The position numbers were made by a program, and so were the translations under genes. This document shows, in pieces, positions 25,975 through 32,123 of a stretch of 32,123 nt of DNA. This DNA comes from Comamonadaceae bacterium (GTDB lineage Bacteria > Pseudomonadota > Gammaproteobacteria > Burkholderiales > Burkholderiaceae_C). The stretch is from NCBI GenBank assembly GCA_947450255.1, contig CANFVA010000001.1, positions 64,339 to 96,461 of the forward strand, written 5' to 3'. Position 1 is the first letter of the stretch; every line of letters begins with the position of its first letter. Below the pieces are notes generated by a model that ran no database searches, was not told the DNA's origin, and saw only the letters and a list, made by a program, of their open reading frames with translations.

Positions 25975-28422
25975 TTAGTGCTTCAAAGTCTCTGGGCTCG
26001 CAGGGTCCACCGGGACCGCACCCACCGCAGCAGCCACCGCCTCGGCCGGCTCTTCGTCGGGCAAGGGGATCGGCTGGGACACCAGTGCCAGTTCCAGCAC
26101 TTGGTCGATCCAACGTACCGGCACAATTTCCAAACCGCTCTTCACGTTCTCCGGGATTTCCTGCAAGTCCTTCGCATTGGCCTCGGGGATCAGCACCAAC
26201 TTGATGCCGCCGCGCAAAGCAGCGAGCAACTTCTCTTTGAGACCGCCGATTTCGGTGATCTCGCCACGCAGCGTGATTTCGCCAGTCATGGCCACATCTC
26301 CACGTACGGCGATGCCCGTGAGCGCGGACACAAAAGCCGTAGCCATTGCCGCACCAGCGCTGGGACCGTCTTTGGGCGTAGCGCCGTCAGGCACGTGAAT
26401 ATGCAAGTCTTTCTTTTCAAAAGCCTCGTCTTTAATGCCCAAGCGCTTAGCGCGGCTGCGCACTACCGTACGGGCGGCCTCGACCGACTCTTTCATCACG
26501 TCGCCCAGCGATCCGGTCCTGGTAATCACACCCTTGCCCGGCACCAGCGCTGCCTCGATCGTCAGCAGGTCGCCACCAACCTCGGTATATGCCAAACCAG
26601 CTACCTGACCGACCTGGTTCTGGTCTTCGGCAAGGCCGTAGGTGTACTTGCGCACGCCAAGGTAATCGTTGAGGTTGTCGGCATTGACCAACACCCGCGG
26701 CGTCAGCTTTTTGAGCAGCAGCGCTTTAACGACCTTGCGACAAATTTTAGAAAGCTCGCGCTCGAGTGAGCGCACACCAGCCTCGCGGGTGTAGTAGCGC
26801 ACGATATCGCGGATGGCATCCTCGCTAATTGCCAATTCGCTTTCTTTGAGGCCATTATTTTTCATTTGCTTGGGGAGCAAATAGGTCATGGCGATATTGG
26901 TTTTCTCGTCTTCGGTGTAGCCCGAGAGGCGAATCACCTCCATGCGGTCCAGCAGCGCCGGGGGAATCTTCATAGAGTTAGACGTTGCGACAAACATCAC
27001 GTCGCTCAGGTCATAGTCCACCTCCACATAGTGGTCCCCAAATTTATGGTTTTGCTCGGGGTCCAGCACTTCGAGCAACGCGCTGCTCGGGTCACCCCGG
27101 AAATCAGTGCCTAACTTGTCGATTTCGTCGAGCAGGAACAAAGGGTTACGTGTACCAACCTTGGTCAGGCTTTGCAACACTTTACCTGGCATGGCGCCAA
27201 TGTAGGTACGACGGTGGCCGCGGATTTCCGCCTCGTCACGCATGCCGCCCAAAGCCATGCGCACGTATTTGCGGCCGGTGGCTTTGGCAATCGATTGACC
27301 CAGCGAGGTCTTGCCCACACCGGGAGGGCCCACCAGGCAAAGAATCGGGGCTTTGACTTTGTCTACGCGTTGTTGCACCGCAAGGTATTCCAGGATGCGG
27401 TCTTTGACTTTGTCCAGGCCATAGTGGTCTTCGTTCAGCACCTTCTCGGCATTACCCAGGTCGTGCTTAATCTTGGTTTTACTGGTCCAAGGCAGTCCGA
27501 CCAGCACGTCGATGTAATTGCGCACCACCGTCGCCTCGGCAGACATGGGCGACATCAGGCGCAGCTTCTTGAGCTCGCCCTCGGCCTTTTTTAAGGCATC
27601 TTTGGGCATGCGAGCGGCCTTAATTTTTTTCTCTATTTCTTCGATATCCGCGCCGTCTTCGCCGTCACCCAACTCTTTTTGAATCGCCTTGACCTGCTCG
27701 TTCAAATAGAAGTCGCGCTGGTTCTTTTCCATTTGTCGCTTAACGCGGCCGCGGATTTTTTTGTCTACGTTCAGAATGTCTACTTCGCGCTCGATTTGCT
27801 CAAACAAATTCTCCAGCCGCGCCTTGACCAGGGGTAGCGCCAACACCGCTTGCTTGTTTTCTAACTTCAAGGGCATGTGCGCCGCAATCGTATCGGCGAG
27901 TCGACCCGGATCGTCGATGCTTGCGATGGAGGTCAGTATCTCCGGCGGAATTTTTTTGTTCAGCTTGACGTACTGGTCAAACTGTTGCATCACCGCGCGG
28001 CGAAGCGCCTCTACCTCGCTGGCCTGGACTTCGCCCTCTGGACCCGAGGCGCTTTGAAGGTCCAGCGGTAATACATTAGCCGTGAAATGGCTTTCGCCGT
28101 CCTCGATCTGGTTCACCTTGGCACGCTGGTGCCCCTCGACCAGCACCTTAACCGTACCGTCGGGCAATTTGAGCATTTGCAAAATGGTCGAGACGCAGCC
28201 CATGTCAAACATGTCTGACACCAAAGGTTCGTCTTTGGCAGCGGTTTTTTGCGCGACCAGCATGATGCGCCGCTCGGCCTCCATCGCTGCCTCCAACGCC
28301 TTGATGCTCTTGGGACGGCCGACAAACAGCGGAATCACCATGTGGGGGAAGACCACTACGTCGCGTAGCGGCAACATCGGCAGGTCTACGGGAATCGGGT
28401 CTAAGGGGGTGTAACCGGACAT
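25975..28422 (-). CDS. lon: ATP-dependent protease Lon
   Basis: Cytosolic AAA+ serine protease that degrades misfolded and regulatory proteins. 815 residues (E. coli 784): N-domain (1-about 310, LPLRDVVVFPHMVIPLFVGRP), AAA+ with Walker A GPPGVGKTSLGQS and Walker B LFLLDEIDKLG, and C-terminal protease domain with Ser688 in KDGPSAGAAMATA and Lys731 in GGLKEKLL, the Ser-Lys dyad at the family's spacing of 43. A C-terminal extension of about 30 Ala/Pro/Glu-rich residues is unlike E. coli. AAGGA lies five bases before the ATG and a sigma-32-like promoter just upstream, fitting heat-shock control. Confidence 0.97.
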   Translation of the reverse strand: MSGYTPLDPIPVDLPMLPLRDVVVFPHMVIPLFVGRPKSIKALEAAMEAERRIMLVAQKTAAKDEPLVSDMFDMGCVSTILQMLKLPDGTVKVLVEGHQRAKVNQIEDGESHFTANVLPLDLQSASGPEGEVQASEVEALRRAVMQQFDQYVKLNKKIPPEILTSIASIDDPGRLADTIAAHMPLKLENKQAVLALPLVKARLENLFEQIEREVDILNVDKKIRGRVKRQMEKNQRDFYLNEQVKAIQKELGDGEDGADIEEIEKKIKAARMPKDALKKAEGELKKLRLMSPMSAEATVVRNYIDVLVGLPWTSKTKIKHDLGNAEKVLNEDHYGLDKVKDRILEYLAVQQRVDKVKAPILCLVGPPGVGKTSLGQSIAKATGRKYVRMALGGMRDEAEIRGHRRTYIGAMPGKVLQSLTKVGTRNPLFLLDEIDKLGTDFRGDPSSALLEVLDPEQNHKFGDHYVEVDYDLSDVMFVATSNSMKIPPALLDRMEVIRLSGYTEDEKTNIAMTYLLPKQMKNNGLKESELAISEDAIRDIVRYYTREAGVRSLERELSKICRKVVKALLLKKLTPRVLVNADNLNDYLGVRKYTYGLAEDQNQVGQVAGLAYTEVGGDLLTIEAALVPGKGVITRTGSLGDVMKESVEAARTVVRSRAKRLGIKDEAFEKKDLHIHVPDGATPKDGPSAGAAMATAFVSALTGIAVRGDVAMTGEITLRGEITEIGGLKEKLLAALRGGIKLVLIPEANAKDLQEIPENVKSGLEIVPVRWIDQVLELALVSQPIPLPDEEPAEAVAAAVGAVPVDPASPETLKH

Positions 28423-28445
28423 ACAAATCCTTTTCTATCTGCCAG

Positions 28446-28473
28446 ATATGGTCTGGTTTTCTGCAATTTCAAG
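28446..28473 (-). promoter_or_regulatory. Heat-shock (sigma-32) promoter of lon
   Basis: On the minus strand CTTGAAA (28473-28467, exact -35 consensus) is followed after 14 bases by ACCATAT (28452-28446), close to the CCCATnT -10. The spacer length is within range, and the start would lie about 17 bases before the lon ATG. Confidence 0.7.
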
Positions 28474-28486
28474 CGGGGCGGCAGAT

Positions 28487-28509
28487 AAAGAAAAGCCAGC
28501 GGCACCGGC
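28487..28509 (-). terminator. Probable terminator of clpX
   Basis: Minus-strand RNA forms GCCGG/CUGGC (one G-U pair) with a 5-base loop followed by UUUUCUUU. It lies 45 bases past the clpX stop and just upstream of the lon heat-shock promoter. Confidence 0.5.
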
Positions 28510-28553
28510 GCCGACCAAATCTAACGCGCTGCCGGGGCGATGGCGCCAAGTCC

Positions 28554-29819
28554 TCACGCCTTTTTGGCGACCTCGCGGTAGACCAACAAGGGCGGGTGGT
28601 TTTCCTCAATCGTCGAGGCATCGACTACGACTTTTTCTACCTCACTGGAATCGGGCAAATCGTACATGGTGTTGATCAGCGACTGCTCCAGAATTGAACG
28701 CAAGCCGCGCGCACCGGTTTTGCGGGCCAAGGCGCGCTTGGCAATCGCGAGCAGGGCTTCGGGCCGGATCTCCAGCTCTGCACCTTCCATGGCGATCAGC
28801 TTGGCATATTGCTTGACCAGTGCGTTTTTCGGCTCGGTCAAAATTTGCACCATAGCGTCTTCGGTCAGCTCGGCCAGGGTGGCAACAACCGGCATACGGC
28901 CGACCAGTTCGGGAATTAAACCGAATTTGATCAAATCCTCAGGCTCCACATCTTTGAAGACCTCGGTCAGGCTGCGCTGTTCTTTGCTCATTACCGTGGC
29001 GCTAAAGCCAATGCCCGAAGACTGGGTGCGGTTTTCGATCACTTTTTCCAGCCCAGCAAACGCACCACCACAAATAAACAAAATGTTGGTGGTGTCAATC
29101 TGGACAAAGTCTTGGTTGGGGTGCTTGCGCCCGCCCTGCGGCGGCACACTGGCCATGGTTCCTTCGATGAGTTTGAGCAAGGCCTGTTGCACGCCCTCGC
29201 CTGACACATCGCGGGTGATGGACGGGTTGTCGGACTTGCGGGAAATTTTGTCGATTTCGTCAATGTACACGATACCGCGCTGGGCCCGTTCGACATCGTA
29301 ATTACAGCTTTGCAGCAGCTTGAGCACGATGTTTTCCACATCCTCCCCCACATAACCGGCTTCGGTCAAGGTGGTGGCATCGGCCATCACAAATGGCACA
29401 TCCAACATGCGCGCTAGGGTTTGCGCCAACAAGGTCTTGCCCGAACCCGTGGGGCCAATGAGCAAGATATTGCTCTTGGTCAGCTCGACCTCGTCCTTTT
29501 TGGACTGTTCTTGGTGACGAAGGCGTTTGTAGTGGTTGTACACGGCCACCGCCAAAGTGCGCTTGGCCGGTTCCTGCCCGATCACATAGTTGTCCAGATT
29601 GGCTTTGATTTCAGAGGGCGTTGGAAGGCCGCTGCGGCCACTGGAAACACTGGAGACGGCCGGCAATTCGTCGCGGATGATCTCGTTGCACAGGTCGATA
29701 CATTCGTCACAGACAAAAACCGAGGGGCCCGCGATCAGCTTTTTAACCTCATGCTGGCTTTTGCCACAGAAGGAGCAATACAAGTTCTTTTCGCTGGAGT
29801 TGCCTTTTTTTTCGGCCAT
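28554..29819 (-). CDS. clpX: ClpX, ATP-binding subunit of Clp protease
   Basis: AAA+ unfoldase partner of ClpP; recognises ssrA-tagged and other substrates. 421 residues (E. coli 424). The N-terminal zinc-binding domain uses Cys15, Cys18, Cys37 and Cys40. The AAA+ module has Walker [14 protein letters not shown], pore loop GYVGEDVE, Walker B VYIDEIDK and sensor/box regions [14 protein letters not shown] and GARGLRS. A weak AAGG ribosome site lies 12 bases upstream. clpP is immediately upstream with a terminator hairpin between, so clpX may be partly readthrough-dependent. Confidence 0.97.
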   Translation of the reverse strand: MAEKKGNSSEKNLYCSFCGKSQHEVKKLIAGPSVFVCDECIDLCNEIIRDELPAVSSVSSGRSGLPTPSEIKANLDNYVIGQEPAKRTLAVAVYNHYKRLRHQEQSKKDEVELTKSNILLIGPTGSGKTLLAQTLARMLDVPFVMADATTLTEAGYVGEDVENIVLKLLQSCNYDVERAQRGIVYIDEIDKISRKSDNPSITRDVSGEGVQQALLKLIEGTMASVPPQGGRKHPNQDFVQIDTTNILFICGGAFAGLEKVIENRTQSSGIGFSATVMSKEQRSLTEVFKDVEPEDLIKFGLIPELVGRMPVVATLAELTEDAMVQILTEPKNALVKQYAKLIAMEGAELEIRPEALLAIAKRALARKTGARGLRSILEQSLINTMYDLPDSSEVEKVVVDASTIEENHPPLLVYREVAKKA

Positions 29820-29864
29820 GTAAATTTTCTACCTTTTGCTGGTGAGTTGCAATGATAACCAAAT

Positions 29865-29896
29865 AAAAACGGCGTCCTCCAGAGGGAAGGACGCCG
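29865..29896 (-). terminator. Terminator between clpP and clpX
   Basis: 8-bp perfect stem CGGCGTCC/GGACGCCG (29870-29877 with 29889-29896), 11-base loop, and a following U-run on the minus strand (UUUUUAUUU). It lies 26 bases after the clpP stop and about 45 before the clpX ATG. Confidence 0.85.
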
Positions 29897-29921
29897 CTTG
29901 TGCCCCTGCGGGTGACCGACC

Positions 29922-30545
29922 TCAGGGTCGCTTGGCTATCACCTGATCTACCAAGCCGTAGTCTTTGGCCTCGTCGGCAGACAGGTAGTAGTCGCGCTCG
30001 GTATCGCGGGCGATTTTTTCCAGCGGTTGCCCGGTGCGATCGGCCAGGATTTTGTTGAGTTGTTCACGGGTTTTCAGGATTTCACGCGCGTGGATTTCAA
30101 TTTCCGTCGCCTGACCCTGGGTGCCACCCAAGGGCTGGTGGATCATGACTTTGGAGTTGGGCAGCGAGAAGCGCTTGCCTTTGGCGCCGGCAGCCAGCAG
30201 GAATGCTCCCATGCTGGCGGCCATGCCGATGCACAAGGTGGAGACATCGGGTTTGATGAAGTTCATGGTGTCAAAAATCGCCATCCCCGCGCTTACCGAG
30301 CCGCCGGGGGAGTTGATGTAGAAAGAAATATCTTTATCCGGGTTTTCGCTTTCCAGGAATAACAACTGCGCTACCACCAGGTTGGCGGTTTGGTCATTTA
30401 CCGCACCGACCAAGAAGATGACCCGCTCTTTGAGCAAGCGGGAATAAATGTCGTAAGAGCGCTCGCCACGCCCCGACTGTTCGATCACCATAGGCACCAT
30501 GCCCAAAGCTCGGGTCGCGTTGCCGCTCGGCATTTCAAAATTCAT
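29922..30545 (-). CDS. clpP: ClpP protease subunit
   Basis: Tetradecameric serine protease working with ClpX and ClpA. 207 residues, the same as the E. coli precursor, with catalytic Ser111 ([11 protein letters not shown]), His136 (VMIHQPLGG) and Asp185 ([12 protein letters not shown]). The N-terminal propeptide ([13 protein letters not shown], then [20 protein letters not shown]) is of normal length. GAGGT lies seven bases before the ATG. Follows tig in the conserved tig-clpP-clpX-lon order. A sigma-32-like sequence overlaps the tig stop codon. Confidence 0.98.
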   Translation of the reverse strand: MNFEMPSGNATRALGMVPMVIEQSGRGERSYDIYSRLLKERVIFLVGAVNDQTANLVVAQLLFLESENPDKDISFYINSPGGSVSAGMAIFDTMNFIKPDVSTLCIGMAASMGAFLLAAGAKGKRFSLPNSKVMIHQPLGGTQGQATEIEIHAREILKTREQLNKILADRTGQPLEKIARDTERDYYLSADEAKDYGLVDQVIAKRP

Positions 30546-30580
30546 AGCACTTACCTCGTTAATTGCGGGTCGGGCCGCAG

Positions 30581-30607
30581 CAATGCGGCTCCAGCTTGTG
30601 TTTCAAT
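30581..30607 (-). promoter_or_regulatory. Candidate heat-shock promoter of clpP
   Basis: ATTGAAA (30607-30601) overlaps the tig stop; after 12 bases CCGCATTG (30588-30581) resembles CCCCATnT with two mismatches. The -10 also lies in a perfect hairpin GCCGCA/TGCGGC (30574-30589), so the match may be fortuitous. Confidence 0.4.
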
Positions 30608-31913
30608 TCTGTCCCATTAACTCGTCAAACGAGATGGACTTCTCGGTAACCTTGACCTTGGAGAGGACAAACTCAGTCACATTGTTCTCCATCACCACGG
30701 ACTCGACCTCGCTCATGCGGTTTTGGTCGCCGTAGTACCAACGCACCACTTCCGCTGGATTTTCGTAGCTGGCCGCCAGTTCTTCCAAGTGTTGCTTGAT
30801 CTGCGCGGGCGTAGCCTGCAATTGGTTGGCACGCACCAGCTCGCCGACCACCAGGCCCAGGCGCACCCGGCGCTCGGCTTGGGCGGTAAATAATTCTTCA
30901 GGGATCGGGGCTTTGTCGGCGTCCTTGACGCCCCGTTGTTTGAGGTTGGCACGGGCATCGGCCACCAGGCGCTCCACTTCGCCCTGCACGCTGGCTTTGG
31001 GCAAGTCCAGCTCGGATTTAGAAATCAACGCCTCCATAACGCCTTGTTTATTGCGCGACAGCAGGCGGGCTTTGACTTCGCGCTGCAGGTTTTTGCTGAT
31101 GTCTTCACGCAATGCCGCGACGGTGCCTTCAGCAATGCCCAGGCTGCGCGCCAAGGCATCGTCCACTTCGGGAAGGTGCGCTGCTTCCAACTTCTTGACA
31201 GTGACCATGAAATCCGCTGTTTTGCCCGCAACATCTTTGCCGTGGTAATCGGCCGGGAACGCCAAGGGGAACGTCTTGCTCTCGCCCAGCTTCATGCCGC
31301 GGGTGGCTTCTTCAAACTCCTTGAGCATTTGGCCGTCGCCCAAAATGAATTGAAAATCCTGGGCTTTGCCGCCTTCAAACACTTCGCCGTCAATTTTGCC
31401 TTCAAAGTCCACCGTGGCGCGGTCACCATCCTGGGCGGCGGCATCCTGCGCGCGCTGAGCGAAGCTGCGGCGCTGTTTGCGCAGGATATCGATGGTTTTG
31501 TCGATGGCTGCGTCGGTCACTTGGGCGTCGACCTTTTCCACTTCGGCGTTGGACAAATCACCGATTTTCACTTCCGGAAAAACCTCGAACACCGCATCAA
31601 ACGCCATCGCACCCCCGACCGGGTCGGCCGCTTCGCTGATGCGTGGTTGTCCGGCCACGCGCAGTTTGGCTTCGCTAGCGGCTTGGGCAAATGCCTGGCC
31701 GACTTTGTCATTCATCACCTCGTAATGCACCGAGTAGCCGTAACGCTGGGTGACCACATTCATAGGCACCTTGCCGGGACGGAAACCGTCCATCTTGACG
31801 GTGCGAGCCAGCTTGCGCAAACGGGCTTGCACTTCGTTTTGGACCGCGTCCATGGGCAGCGTCAAGGTGATCTTGCGCTCCAACTTTTCCAGAGTTTCAA
31901 CTACTACCGTCAT
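30603..31913 (-). CDS. tig: Trigger factor
   Basis: Ribosome-associated chaperone and peptidyl-prolyl isomerase at the nascent-chain exit. 436 residues from this ATG (E. coli 432). N-terminal ribosome-binding domain with the signature GFRPGKVPMNVVTQRYG, FKBP-type PPIase domain (about 145-245: DGDRATVDFEGKIDGEVFEGG, FILGDGQMLKEFEEA), and a long helical C-terminal chaperone domain with arms. GGAG sits eight bases before the ATG; the frame continues 15 codons upstream but that has no support. First gene of the tig-clpP-clpX-lon cluster. Confidence 0.97.
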   Translation of the reverse strand: MTVVVETLEKLERKITLTLPMDAVQNEVQARLRKLARTVKMDGFRPGKVPMNVVTQRYGYSVHYEVMNDKVGQAFAQAASEAKLRVAGQPRISEAADPVGGAMAFDAVFEVFPEVKIGDLSNAEVEKVDAQVTDAAIDKTIDILRKQRRSFAQRAQDAAAQDGDRATVDFEGKIDGEVFEGGKAQDFQFILGDGQMLKEFEEATRGMKLGESKTFPLAFPADYHGKDVAGKTADFMVTVKKLEAAHLPEVDDALARSLGIAEGTVAALREDISKNLQREVKARLLSRNKQGVMEALISKSELDLPKASVQGEVERLVADARANLKQRGVKDADKAPIPEELFTAQAERRVRLGLVVGELVRANQLQATPAQIKQHLEELAASYENPAEVVRWYYGDQNRMSEVESVVMENNVTEFVLSKVKVTEKSISFDELMGQN

Positions 31914-32006
31914 GACAGGTGCTCCAAATAAAAAATCAAGTTCAGTGTGGGCCGCCACTTGCGGTCACAGGACCGGCCGTACCGGGGACTTTCAGTACCT
32001 TTTGGG

Positions 32007-32093
32007 TGGTGCGCGGGGGGGGACTCGAACCCCCACACCATTGCTGGCGTCAGGACCTAAACCTGGTGCGTCTACCAATTTCGCCACCCGCGC
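32007..32093 (-). tRNA. tRNA-Leu (anticodon UAG)
   Basis: Minus strand gives an 87-nt class II tRNA: acceptor GCGCGGG/CCCGCGC, anticodon loop TTTAGGT giving UAG, a long variable arm, T arm GGGTTCGAGTCCC and encoded CCA. The outermost anticodon-stem pair appears as a C-A mismatch. About 94 bases upstream of tig on the same strand, no terminator seen between. Confidence 0.95.
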
Positions 32094-32123
32094 AAAAAAA
32101 TTCAGCAACCCGCCGCGCCCTGC

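Overview
The window looks like a chromosomal core segment of a Burkholderiales betaproteobacterium, most likely Comamonadaceae (Rhodoferax/Polaromonas-like). The basis is gene content, gene order and protein style (a LexA with Ala-Gly cleavage, an E. coli-type NADP isocitrate dehydrogenase, an acyl-CoA dehydrogenase paired with an APH-type kinase). No rRNA gene is present to settle it. I see no insertion sequence, prophage or CRISPR array.

Layout. 1-13.8 kb (all minus strand, read right to left): clpS-clpA, then rpsB-tsf-pyrH-frr-cdsA-dxr-bamA-skp-lpxD-fabZ-lpxA-lpxB (lpxB runs off the left edge). This is the classic translation / isoprenoid / phospholipid / outer-membrane / lipid A supercluster, but uppS (expected between frr and cdsA) and rseP (expected between dxr and bamA) are both absent. 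A terminator-like hairpin separates rpsB from tsf, and rpsB has a structured leader. 13.9-15.2 kb: icd with its terminator. 15.4-17.0 kb: a secreted DUF192 protein convergent with a cytoplasmic L-asparaginase. 17.0-18.1 kb: lexA behind two tandem SOS boxes, followed by an unknown 108-residue gene in the same transcription unit. 18.2-21.5 kb: a Crp/Fnr regulator, an APH-type kinase and an acyl-CoA dehydrogenase. 21.5-23.5 kb (minus): an unknown protein with a Gly-rich tail, tRNA-Leu(UAA), and a PanE/ApbA-like reductase.

23.5-25.6 kb is the accessory-looking part. An AT-rich intergenic stretch of about 300 bp holds a perfect 16-bp palindrome and a 10-bp-stem inverted repeat. It is followed by a two-gene unit on the plus strand that encodes a TolQ/ExbB/ZorA-like channel subunit and a MotB/ZorB-like OmpA-domain protein. 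None of the usual Zorya effector genes lie nearby, and the channel subunit carries an internal tandem repeat in its cytoplasmic region. This orphan motor pair, next to tRNA genes, is my best candidate for an undescribed system.

25.7-32.1 kb (all minus): tRNA-Cys, tRNA-Gly, lon, clpX, clpP, tig and tRNA-Leu(UAG), the conserved protein quality-control cluster. Sequences matching heat-shock sigma-32 promoters lie before lon (good match) and clpP (weaker match), and terminator-like hairpins follow clpP and clpX.
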